The notes below the pieces were generated by a model. That model ran no database searches and was not told where the DNA came from. It saw only the letters and a program-made list of their open reading frames with translations. 64,000 nucleotides of DNA from Croceibacterium aestuarii. GTDB taxonomy: Bacteria > Pseudomonadota > Alphaproteobacteria > Sphingomonadales > Sphingomonadaceae. This document shows, piece by piece, positions 1-6,965 of the stretch. Made by a program: the position numbers and the translations under genes. How positions within the stretch are numbered: the first letter of the stretch is position 1; the number at the start of each line of letters is the position of its first letter. The DNA is taken from NCBI RefSeq assembly GCF_030657335.1, contig NZ_CP131039.1, positions 806,001 through 870,000 on the forward strand. The letters run 5' to 3'.

Positions 1-410
1 TCCATCCCGAACAGCTTGGCGGTGTAGTGGCTGTCCATGTACTCGCGCATGGCGTCGATCTTGCCGTTCGAGACCTCGAACACCCAGCAGTAGTCGTTTT
101 CGTAGACGAGCCCGTCGAGCGTCTTGCCGGTCGAAAAGCTCTCGACGCAGACCCAGGGGCCGGCGCTGAACATGTTCTGCACGTGGACCTTGGGATCGCC
201 CGGCTCGAACATGCCGCGCACCGGGGCGAGGAACTTGTCGATGATGTCCATCCCGACGTGCTTGCCGGCGCCGGCGATGTTCTTGACCTTGGGCTCCCAG
301 GTCGACTTGTCGTGGTAGAACGCGCGCAGCTTTTCGAGGTCGCCCGAGGACAGGACCTCGAAGAAGTCGAGCACCAGCTGCTCGTTGGCGTTCTTTGCCG
401 TCACGCTCAT
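1..410 (-). CDS. SnoaL/NTF2-like protein (3' end outside window)
   Basis: The frame opens at an ATG ending at 410 and runs off the left edge, so about 136 residues are visible and the C-terminus is missing. The start MSVTAKNANEQ is followed by an LDFFEVLSSGDLEKLRAFY stretch, then a WEPKV segment and FEPGDPKVHVQNMF, the usual layout of the cone-shaped SnoaL/limonene-epoxide-hydrolase/ketosteroid-isomerase fold. The ATG overlaps the stop codon of the upstream gene (ATGA), so the two are translationally coupled. The fold holds isomerases, hydrolases and dehydratases; the substrate cannot be told from sequence. The genes upstream suggest a catabolic role. Confidence 0.8.
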   Translation of the reverse strand, partial: MSVTAKNANEQLVLDFFEVLSSGDLEKLRAFYHDKSTWEPKVKNIAGAGKHVGMDIIDKFLAPVRGMFEPGDPKVHVQNMFSAGPWVCVESFSTGKTLDGLVYENDYCWVFEVSNGKIDAMREYMDSHYTAKLFGM

Positions 411-886
411 TTTCTCAGGCCTCTCGCTTCATCGGTCGGGGTGGGAAAGACAGGGATCTTGCCGCCTTCGTGCAGCGCGAGGTGACCCTGGCGGCTGGCG
501 AAGCGCCACGCGCCGTCCTCGAACAGGTATTCGTCGTCGAAGCCGCCGACGAAGATGCCGTTCGCCGATTGCGGCGGCTCGACCAGCTCGTGGTTCGACA
601 TCATCACGACGTAGCTGCTGCCGCGCGCCCGGGTCTTCGACACGACCTCGACCAGCACGTTGGTCACGAGGTGACGCACGAGGATCGGCGGGCGGTCGCG
701 GAAGATCGCCTGGATCGCCGCGCGGCCGTGGAACGGATAGCCCGGCTGGAACGGACGGTCGTAGGTCCCGTCCTCGGCGAACAGCTCGGCCAGCGCGGCG
801 TGGTCGCCGTTGTCGGCATATTTGGCGAAGAGCAGCGGGAGCTTGCCGCACTCGTGCTCGATCCGGATGCGCTTGCTGTCTTTCAT
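407..886 (-). CDS. SnoaL/NTF2-like protein, second copy
   Basis: A 159-residue protein with the SnoaL_4-type pattern: N-terminal helix (ECGKLPLLFAKYADNGDH), a LAELFAEDGTYDRPF strand region, an LVRHLVTNVLVEV strand and a C-terminal WRFASRQG strand. It overlaps by 4 bp both the preceding carboxymuconolactone-decarboxylase-like gene (883-886) and the following SnoaL gene (407-410), so the three form one operon. Two different NTF2-fold proteins side by side are common in pathways for aromatic, terpenoid or steroid compounds, where one is catalytic or both form a heteromer. A precise reaction cannot be assigned. Confidence 0.8.
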   Translation of the reverse strand: MKDSKRIRIEHECGKLPLLFAKYADNGDHAALAELFAEDGTYDRPFQPGYPFHGRAAIQAIFRDRPPILVRHLVTNVLVEVVSKTRARGSSYVVMMSNHELVEPPQSANGIFVGGFDDEYLFEDGAWRFASRQGHLALHEGGKIPVFPTPTDEARGLRK

Positions 887-1290
887 TGTCCTTCCTCCGC
901 ATCGATTTCGGCGAACGCCTCGTTGACGATGCGGAAGCTGTCGACCGCCGCCGGGATGCCGGCATAGACCCCGACCTGCAGCAGGACTTCGCGGATTTCC
1001 TCGCGGCTCAGCCCGTTGTTGAGCGCGCCGCGGGTGTGGATCTTGAGCTCGTGGCTGCGCCCGAGCACCGCGATCATGGCGAGGTTGATCAGGCTGCGGT
1101 CGCGCCGCGGCAGTTCGTCCTCGCGGCCCCAGGTCCAGCCCCAGCAGTATGTCGCGACCATCTCCTGCAGCGGCGCGTTGAAGGGATTGGGGTTGGCCGT
1201 CGCGCGGTCGACGTAGGCGTCGCCGAGCACCTCGCGGCGGATTTTCATGCCCTTGTCGTAGAGGTCTCCGGCCTTTTGGTTCTTATCCAT
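883..1290 (-). CDS. Carboxymuconolactone decarboxylase family protein
   Basis: The 135-residue length is typical of gamma-carboxymuconolactone decarboxylase (PcaC) proteins. The family core is visible from about residue 80: SHELKIHTRGALNNG, then SREEIREVLLQVGVYAGIP, with His85 in the conserved position. There is no CxxC pair, so this is a PcaC-type enzyme and not an AhpD-type peroxidase. The start follows AAGGAAAGAGAA, a good ribosome binding site. It is the first gene of a three-gene overlapping operon with two SnoaL proteins. PcaC itself acts in the protocatechuate branch of the beta-ketoadipate pathway; no other pca gene is present here, so the substrate may differ. Confidence 0.85.
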   Translation of the reverse strand: MDKNQKAGDLYDKGMKIRREVLGDAYVDRATANPNPFNAPLQEMVATYCWGWTWGREDELPRRDRSLINLAMIAVLGRSHELKIHTRGALNNGLSREEIREVLLQVGVYAGIPAAVDSFRIVNEAFAEIDAEEGQ

Positions 1291-1330
1291 TTCTCTTTCC
1301 TTCGAATCCAGTTCGCACGTCAGCGGCTCC

Positions 1331-1362
1331 GCCCTGGATCCCCGCCTGTGCGGGATGACGAG
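1331..1362. repeat. REP-like intergenic palindrome
   Basis: The 88-bp gap between the esterase gene and the decarboxylase gene contains GGATCCCCGCCTGTGCGGGA followed by TGACGA, an imperfect hairpin (CCCGC..GCGGG). This matches the look of a dispersed palindromic element that I know from many sphingomonad and erythrobacter intergenic regions. Only one copy was noticed in this window, so the repeat nature is recalled and not shown here. It could also serve as a weak transcription terminator for the esterase gene. Confidence 0.4.
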
Positions 1363-1378
1363 GGTGAAGCGCGCGTCG

Positions 1379-2611
1379 CTATTTCACCACCGAGTACACC
1401 GCGTCGATCAGGCGCCGCGCGCGCGGGCCGTTGTCGCCGACGGCGTGCATCTGGTTGCAGCAATACGAGAAGCCGAGCCTGGCATCGGGATCGCCGAAGC
1501 CGATCGATCCGCCGAGGCCGTGGTGGCCGAAGCTGCGCATGTTCGGCCCCATGTAGACCGCTTGCGGCGTGTTGAGCAGCACCCCGCTCGCCTGGTGGTA
1601 GGGGCGGTCCTGCAGCAGTTCGACCTGGTTGTGCCGCTCTTCGATCATCCTCTCGAGCTGGCCTTTCGAGAGAAGCGAGATACCGTCCACTTCGCCCACC
1701 GTCGCGCCGTAGATGCGGGCGACGCCGCGGGCGTTGCCGTGGCCCGAGCCGCTGGCGATCTCGACCTCGCGCCAACGCGGCGAGTTCATCGTGTCGTACC
1801 ACGGCTCGTGCGGGTTCTGCAGGAAGGCGAAGCTGCGCAGCACCGCGCCGTCCTGCCAGCCTTCGGGCGTGGTCGGCCTGGGCGGCACCTCGGCGTCCTT
1901 GGCCGCGAACAGCCGCGCCTTGGTGTTGGGAAGCACCTCGGCGACGTGCGCCTGCTGGTTCTCGTCCATCCCGCCGATGTAGTATTCGGCCTGCAGCGGC
2001 GCGGTGACGTTTTCCTTGAGGAACGGCCCCACGGTCATGCCGGTGACCCGGCGCATGATCTCGCCGAGCAGGAAGCCCTGGTTGTGCACGTGGTAAGCGG
2101 CGCGCGTGCCCGGCTGCCACAGCGGGTGCTGCGCCTCGAGTGCCTCGATGTAGGCCGGGTAGTCGAAGAACCCGCCGGGATACATGACGTCGTCGGTCAG
2201 CACCGGGATCGCCGCGGTATGGTCGAGCACCATGCGCACGGTGATGTCCTCTTTGCCGTTCTGCGCGAACTCGGGCCAGTAGTGGGCGATGCGCTCGTCC
2301 GGATCGACCAGCCCGCGGTCGATGACCATGTTGAAGCAGATGCCGGTCACGCCCTTGGCGACGCTCATCATGCAGACCGTCGCATGCTCGTCCCATTCCT
2401 GCGAGCGGTCGGCGCGCGCCCAGCCGCCCCACAGATCGACCACCGTCTCGCCTTCGATCACCACCGAGGTCGCCGCGCCGAGTTCCTCTTCCTCCCGGAA
2501 GTTCTCGACGAACGCTTCCACCGCCGGGGCAAACTTCTCGTCGTAGCGGCCGCGGAGCGGAAAGCTTTGCCCGCGCGCATCGATGGTCTCGTGGAATTCG
2601 GCGAGTGCCAA
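1379..2611 (-). CDS. Serine hydrolase, class C beta-lactamase / EstB-type esterase
   Basis: A 410-residue protein of the beta-lactamase (PF00144-type) serine hydrolase family. The nucleophile motif SxxK is SVAK at residues 83-86, and Tyr173 in AAYHVHNQG occupies the place of the general-base tyrosine motif. A C-terminal GHHGLGGSIGFGDPD segment corresponds to the KTG/HGG-type third motif. There is no signal peptide, which favours an intracellular esterase or lactonase over an antibiotic-inactivating enzyme. It is transcribed away from the FAD monooxygenase gene, with a palindrome-rich 102-bp promoter region between them. Hydrolysis of an ester or lactone intermediate in the local pathway is the likely role (inference). 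Confidence 0.85.
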   Translation of the reverse strand: MALAEFHETIDARGQSFPLRGRYDEKFAPAVEAFVENFREEEELGAATSVVIEGETVVDLWGGWARADRSQEWDEHATVCMMSVAKGVTGICFNMVIDRGLVDPDERIAHYWPEFAQNGKEDITVRMVLDHTAAIPVLTDDVMYPGGFFDYPAYIEALEAQHPLWQPGTRAAYHVHNQGFLLGEIMRRVTGMTVGPFLKENVTAPLQAEYYIGGMDENQQAHVAEVLPNTKARLFAAKDAEVPPRPTTPEGWQDGAVLRSFAFLQNPHEPWYDTMNSPRWREVEIASGSGHGNARGVARIYGATVGEVDGISLLSKGQLERMIEERHNQVELLQDRPYHQASGVLLNTPQAVYMGPNMRSFGHHGLGGSIGFGDPDARLGFSYCCNQMHAVGDNGPRARRLIDAVYSVVK

Positions 2612-2643
2612 GTTTCTCTCCCTGTTGCCGAGCCGTTGCGACT

Positions 2644-2657
2644 CTAACGCGCGTTAG
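2644..2657. promoter_or_regulatory. Palindromic operator candidate in divergent promoter
   Basis: CTAACGCGCGTTAG is a perfect 14-bp palindrome in the short region between the divergently transcribed esterase (starts at 2611) and FAD monooxygenase (starts at 2714 or 2726). Its right arm continues as CGTTAGCGT (2652-2660), which recurs inverted as ACGCTAACG at 2695-2703. Symmetric sites of this size are typical of TetR or MarR dimers. No regulator gene lies next to it, so the binding protein is unknown. Confidence 0.45.
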
Positions 2658-2713
2658 CGTAGGCCAGCGCATGGAGCAGCGAAAGGCCCTTTGCACGCTA
2701 ACGATCGCGCGCC

Positions 2714-3919
2714 ATGCTTAGAGGCATGATCGATCATGACGTCATCGTCGTCGGCGGCGGGCCGACCGGGTTCGTGACAGCGCTGGGACTGGCGCAGGCC
2801 GGTGTCGACGTCTGCCTGGTGGAGGCGGCGGCGGACATCGTCGAGAGCCCGCGGGCCTGCGTCTATCACTGGTCGATGCTCGACGGGCTGGAGCGGCTCG
2901 GCATCCGCGAGGAATGCGAGGGCGTAGGCTACACCAAGGACGACTATCGCTGGCTGCACAAGGCGACTGGCGAGGCGTTCGAATACGACATCTCGGTCGT
3001 CGGACGGGTGACGCCGTTCAACTACAACATGAACATGGGGCAGGACAAACTGGCCGACATCGCGCGGCGGCGGCTGGAGGCGCTGGGCAATGCGACGATC
3101 CGCTGGAACACGCACTTCACCGGGCTGGTGCAGGACGACGATGGCGTCACGGTATCGCTCGAGGGGCCGGAAGGACGGGAAGAGCTGCGCGCGAAGTGGG
3201 TGATTGGCGCCGACGGGGCCGGGAGCGAGGTCAGGAAGGCGCTCGGCCTGAGCTTCGACGGGATGACCTGGCCCGAGCGGTTCGTGGCGACCAACATCCA
3301 CCACGATTTCGAGAGCGGCGGATACCTGCAGTCGAACATGGTGATCGACCCGCAGTGGGGCGCGGTGATCGTCAAGATCACCCGCGAGGGCCTGTGGCGC
3401 TGCACCTACATGGAAGACGCCAACCTGCCGGAGGAGAGCTTTGCCGAGCGCATCCCGGCGGCGTTCGAGCACCTTTTGCCTGGACGCGGCGGCTATGACG
3501 TCGTGATGGCCTCGCCCTACAAGATGCACCAGCGCTGCGCCTCGTCGTTCCGCCGCGGCCGCGTGGTGCTGGCGGGCGACGCGGCGCACGTCACCAACCC
3601 GACCGGCGGCTTCGGACTGACGACCGGGCTGTTCGACGCCTACGCGCTGTGGCCGACGCTCGCGGCGGTCGTGCTCGAGGGCGCGGACGAGGCGCTGCTC
3701 GATACCTGGGCGGAAGAGCGGCGCGCGGTGTTTCTCGAAAAGGCCGATCCGCAGGCCCGCGCCTACAAGGACTTCGTGTTCCACGCCTGCGGTGGCCCGG
3801 GACCGAAGCTCGACGCCGCGCTGCAAGGCATGCGCGACATGGTCGTCGACGCCGAGGTGCGCTTTAAGCGACTGATGTTCACCAAGGGGCTGGAGACGAC
3901 GAGCCCGGCGGAGCGCTGA
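2714..3919 (+). CDS. FAD-dependent aromatic hydroxylase-type monooxygenase
   Basis: A 401-residue flavoprotein of the PHBH/MhpA/UbiH class A monooxygenase superfamily, which hydroxylates phenolic or related substrates with NAD(P)H and O2. The three signatures are visible: the N-terminal Rossmann GGGPTG (residues 14-19), the DG motif GADGAGS (165-171) and the GD motif GDAAHVTNPTGG (288-299). It lacks the C-terminal thioredoxin-like domain of MhpA and is close to minimal length. An in-frame ATG at 2726 is an equally good start and would remove four residues. It probably acts on the same compound as the surrounding esterase and SnoaL proteins (inference). Confidence 0.85.
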   Translation: MLRGMIDHDVIVVGGGPTGFVTALGLAQAGVDVCLVEAAADIVESPRACVYHWSMLDGLERLGIREECEGVGYTKDDYRWLHKATGEAFEYDISVVGRVTPFNYNMNMGQDKLADIARRRLEALGNATIRWNTHFTGLVQDDDGVTVSLEGPEGREELRAKWVIGADGAGSEVRKALGLSFDGMTWPERFVATNIHHDFESGGYLQSNMVIDPQWGAVIVKITREGLWRCTYMEDANLPEESFAERIPAAFEHLLPGRGGYDVVMASPYKMHQRCASSFRRGRVVLAGDAAHVTNPTGGFGLTTGLFDAYALWPTLAAVVLEGADEALLDTWAEERRAVFLEKADPQARAYKDFVFHACGGPGPKLDAALQGMRDMVVDAEVRFKRLMFTKGLETTSPAER

Positions 3920-3920
3920 G

Positions 3921-4523
3921 CTAGCCTGAGCACTCGCCAAGCGCCGAATAGGGCTTTCCGAAACACTCGACGAGCACGTCGGTGGCTTCGATGTTGCGGG
4001 GCCATTTCATGTCCTGGCCGGCTTCCTCCTTGAACCGGCGCTGCAATTCAGGCCAGTTGGACGGCTCCGGCACGGCCAGCAGCCGTTCGCGCGCGGCGAT
4101 CAGCGCGTGGCGGTCAGATCGGAGGAATGCGATTATCGCATCAACGTAGGCCTGACCGGCCGCATCGCCGAAGGCGCCGCGTCCCTCCTCGATCAGCGGG
4201 ATTGCGCCTGAATAGTCACCCCCTGCGGCGCGGAACTGGCCTTCATGAAAGGCGAGGAAGCTTCGCACAAACGGATTGAGACTTGCATCGTGCCGCTCGC
4301 GCCACTGGGAGATCAGGATGGCCACTGCGGTCTCGCAGCCCTCCTGCTTGGCTATTTCGCGCCAGCCCCACTCCTTGCGCGGCTCGTCGGCGACCGGTTG
4401 CACGCCTTGGTCGAAATCCTGATAGGACATTGCCAGGTATCTATCGGGGTCCGGAACGCATTCCATATAAGGCTTCTGTGGCGCGAAGGTCAGAGCGGCA
4501 GCGATTAGCGGAATTGCGAGCAT
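3921..4523 (-). CDS. Exported hypothetical protein with TPR-like segment
   Basis: A 200-residue protein not recognised as a named family. It starts after GGGGAAGACGAAT with a short hydrophobic N-terminus (MLAIPLIAAALTFAPQ) that looks like a signal peptide. The middle contains FHEGQFRAAGGDYSGAIPL, which resembles one tetratricopeptide helix pair, and four cysteines are spread along the chain. Codon use is less GC-biased than in its neighbours. Its stop lies two bases beyond the stop of the convergent FAD monooxygenase. Position between the monooxygenase and the CmcJ-like gene suggests, but does not show, a link to the island. Confidence 0.7.
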   Translation of the reverse strand: MLAIPLIAAALTFAPQKPYMECVPDPDRYLAMSYQDFDQGVQPVADEPRKEWGWREIAKQEGCETAVAILISQWRERHDASLNPFVRSFLAFHEGQFRAAGGDYSGAIPLIEEGRGAFGDAAGQAYVDAIIAFLRSDRHALIAARERLLAVPEPSNWPELQRRFKEEAGQDMKWPRNIEATDVLVECFGKPYSALGECSG

Positions 4524-4544
4524 ATTCGTCTTCCCCTGTCCCGG

Positions 4545-5348
4545 CTACAGATAGGCGATGGTCCGCAGTTCGATGCTCTGCCTGGGCGCGGCATCGGGCG
4601 GCGTGTTGGGGTCCTCGAAGGCCGAGTGGGCGGTGAACTGGACGGCGTCGGGATCGCTGTCGAACAGCTTGAAGACGAGCGCCTCCCACGGCTGCATGTG
4701 CGGCACCCAGCACCAGCGGTGGTCGGGCGCGTAGGCGAGGTTGTAGCCCCACAGCGAACGGCGCTTGAAGTCGCCGAGGCCGCCGACGACCTCGCTGTCG
4801 AACAGATCCTCGCGCTTCACCGTGCGCGCGTCGCACAGCGCCAGCGGCGCGCTTTCGACCATGACGATCGGGCGCCAGACGTTGATCAGCATGAACCGGG
4901 TCCGCAGCCGCCGCTCGGCCTCTTCGGCAGGCAGCATGTCGCGGGTGAAGTCGCTGACGGTGCGCAGGCCGTAGTCGACGTGGGCGCCGTGGGCCGGCTG
5001 GTTGTGGCCATGCGCGCCGGCCTGGTTAGTGCGGATCATCGGGCCGAAGCTGACGACCTTGTCGGCCCCGGTCAGCCGCTGCACCAGCGCTTCGGTCAGG
5101 CGGCAGTAGCGGGCGAGTTCGTCCGCATCGGTGAAATCGGTCACGTCGACCGGCTCGTCCGCCAAGACGAAGCCGTTTCGCTCCAGCGCCAGCTCGTCGA
5201 TCTCCGGCCGGATGTCGTGGATCGTAACGGTGTGCTCGTCGCCCGGCCAGTAGCTCTTGTCCCGGTCGCCGGGGTGGAACGTCGCCTTCTCGCCACGCAC
5301 GATGTATTTCATCGTGGCTTCGACGTCGTAGGTCATCAGCTCGTGCAT
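4545..5348 (-). CDS. CmcJ/NvfI-family putative non-haem Fe(II) oxygenase
   Basis: A 267-residue protein resembling the CmcJ/NvfI/AsaB family, best known from fungal and actinobacterial natural-product clusters. A likely iron-binding facial triad is visible: HVD at residues 123-125 and a distal His241 in the segment TAHSAFEDP, followed by Arg256 in RQSIELR, which could hold 2-oxoglutarate. An INVWRP strand (155-160) is characteristic of the family. It lies 37 bp downstream of the MFS transporter gene on the same strand. I infer an oxidative step on the imported substrate; the older name 'methyltransferase CmcJ' for this family is probably misleading. Confidence 0.75.
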   Translation of the reverse strand: MHELMTYDVEATMKYIVRGEKATFHPGDRDKSYWPGDEHTVTIHDIRPEIDELALERNGFVLADEPVDVTDFTDADELARYCRLTEALVQRLTGADKVVSFGPMIRTNQAGAHGHNQPAHGAHVDYGLRTVSDFTRDMLPAEEAERRLRTRFMLINVWRPIVMVESAPLALCDARTVKREDLFDSEVVGGLGDFKRRSLWGYNLAYAPDHRWCWVPHMQPWEALVFKLFDSDPDAVQFTAHSAFEDPNTPPDAAPRQSIELRTIAYL

Positions 5349-5385
5349 CGCGACTCTCCCGCGGCCGATGATAGCGCGCGAATGG

Positions 5386-6633
5386 TCAGGCGGGAACGGG
5401 GTTGCGCCGGGCGATCACGCGCGGGTTGGTCTCGGTGACGAGAAATGCGGTCAGCCCGGCGAGGATGGCGAGGCCCATCTGCACGTAGAGCGGGACGGCG
5501 AGGCCGTACTCGTCGCCGAGCCAGCCGGCGATCGGCGGGCCGAAGACGCCGCCCGACAGTTCGCCGATCGCCACCACCAGCCCCATCGCGGTGGCGGCGC
5601 GGGCGCGGCCGAGCGTCTCTGCCGGGATCACGCCCATGAACAGCGGGAAGGTGCCGAGGCCCATCCAGCTGACGAACAGCATGGCCGTGAGCAGCGGCAC
5701 CGGCCCGTCGAACCACAGCAGGGCCGCGGGCGAGAGCGCCATCAGGAAGGCGAAGACGATGAGCAGCGGGCGGCGCCCGAAGCGATCGGACAGCCAGGTG
5801 ACGACCACCCCGCCGACCGCGGGGCAGATGCCGACCACCGCCATGACGTTCGACCAGGTCTTCGGCTCCATGCCCTTGGGGCCGTCCATGTAGAGCGGCA
5901 TGAAGATCGAGCCGACGACGACGGTGCCGACGGCAAAGCAGCTTACCAGCGAGCAGACCCAGATGTTGCGTTCGCCGAGCATCGACCATGGCGAGAGAGC
6001 GGGTGCAGCCTCTTGCGCTTCGGCGGGCACCGGCTTCGGTTCGCGTATCAGCCACCAGATGAGCACGGCCAGCAGGAGGCCCGGAATGCCCGAGATGTAG
6101 AATGCCCAGCGCCAGTCGAGCGCTTCGGCGACGCGCACCAGGATCAGCGGGGCGATCGCCGTGCCCAGGATCGAGCCGAAGGCGTTCTGGACAATGCCCG
6201 CGTTGAGGCCCTTGCGGCTTTCGGCCGAGGCGGCGATCATGATGGCGAGGCAGATCGGCAGGAACGGCCCCTCCGCCGCGCCCATCACCACGCGCGCCGC
6301 GAACAACGTGCCGAAGCTCCACGACAGGCCGGAAAAAACCGAGCAGAGCGAGAACAGCACCATTGCGCCGAGCAGGAACGGCTTGCGCCGGCCGATCGAA
6401 TCCGACCAGCGGCCCACGAAATAGGCGCCGAGCGCCCAGGTGGCCGAGAGCGCCGAGCCGAGCCAGCCGATTTGCGCGTTGGAAAGTTCGAGGTCCTTCT
6501 GCACGAACGGGGCGAGGAACGTCATCGCCATCCGGTCGAAATAGGCGAAGCCGTAAGCCAGCCCGAGCAGCACGAGAACGCGCAGCTCGTATCCGCGCGG
6601 CGGAGATTCGCCAGCTATTTGCGCAGCTTGCAT
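5386..6633 (-). CDS. MFS transporter (probable organic anion:H+ symporter)
   Basis: A 415-residue major facilitator with about twelve predicted membrane segments. Family markers include YFVGRWSDSIGRRKP between helices 2 and 3, the DRM turn after helix 1 (AYFDRMAMTF), and WLSDRFGRRPL as the repeat of that loop in the second half. The overall layout resembles the anion:cation symporter / aromatic-acid group that imports hexuronates, hydroxyphenylacetate or 4-hydroxybenzoate-type compounds. It is transcribed divergently from the TonB receptor across a 332-bp region, a classic pairing of inner- and outer-membrane uptake. The CmcJ-like gene follows in the same direction. Confidence 0.88.
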   Translation of the reverse strand: MQAAQIAGESPPRGYELRVLVLLGLAYGFAYFDRMAMTFLAPFVQKDLELSNAQIGWLGSALSATWALGAYFVGRWSDSIGRRKPFLLGAMVLFSLCSVFSGLSWSFGTLFAARVVMGAAEGPFLPICLAIMIAASAESRKGLNAGIVQNAFGSILGTAIAPLILVRVAEALDWRWAFYISGIPGLLLAVLIWWLIREPKPVPAEAQEAAPALSPWSMLGERNIWVCSLVSCFAVGTVVVGSIFMPLYMDGPKGMEPKTWSNVMAVVGICPAVGGVVVTWLSDRFGRRPLLIVFAFLMALSPAALLWFDGPVPLLTAMLFVSWMGLGTFPLFMGVIPAETLGRARAATAMGLVVAIGELSGGVFGPPIAGWLGDEYGLAVPLYVQMGLAILAGLTAFLVTETNPRVIARRNPVPA

Positions 6634-6965
6634 CAGTCGGCCCCTCCCGCCCCGGCAAGCGGTTTAAGTGCCGCGGGAGGAAGCTGTTGGCAAGAGGGGC
6701 AGCGCAATATTCATATTGTCGCAGCGCGCCGCTGTGTTGCTTGTTTGCGACAACTTGCGACAAATGTGGCCTTTTCATGCCGCACCGCTCGGGTTCGTTG
6801 TTTTCCCCAGCCGTAACACCCGTTAACGTTGTCATCGGAGAGGAATGCCGGCGGGACCGACCGCCCATTTCCTTTTATCAGCGAACACAGGCCGGCGCGA
6901 TCGGCACTGGTCGCTGATCGTCAAGGACCGCGGGTGCAGTGCCGCTCGCTGTGGGAGGATGTTTG
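6634..6965. other. Divergent promoter region of MFS and TonB receptor genes
   Basis: No convincing gene is present in this 332-bp stretch. Its base composition is lower in GC than the flanks. It holds three copies of an 8-bp motif at 6716-6763 (listed separately) and a GTTAACGTT patch near 6824-6832. Transcription must start here for both the leftward MFS/CmcJ unit and the rightward TonB receptor. The receptor's ribosome binding site GGAGG is at 6954-6958, seven bases before its ATG. Confidence 0.7.
6716..6763. promoter_or_regulatory. Operator candidate: three TGCGACAA motifs
   Basis: TTGTCGCA occurs at 6716-6723 and its reverse complement TGCGACAA at 6746-6753 and 6756-6763. The two direct copies are exactly 10 bp apart, about one helical turn, so a regulator would meet them on the same DNA face, and the inverted copy gives dyad symmetry. 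The cluster sits midway between two divergent transport genes. The regulator is not in this window; control by pathway substrate is inference. Confidence 0.5.

Noticed and set aside
2714..3919. Assignment of the flavin hydroxylase as MhpA with a defined substrate
   Set aside because: Only superfamily motifs are visible and no mhp or phenol pathway gene is adjacent, so naming a substrate would be guesswork.
5368..6816. Plus-strand frame of about 480 codons opposite the MFS transporter gene
   Set aside because: His/Arg/Asp-rich nonsense-like translation; the minus strand encodes a full MFS protein with conserved loops.
6939..6965. GTG start nine codons upstream for the TonB receptor
   Set aside because: It would place the Shine-Dalgarno GGAGG inside the coding region and spoil the signal peptide; ATG at 6966 fits both.
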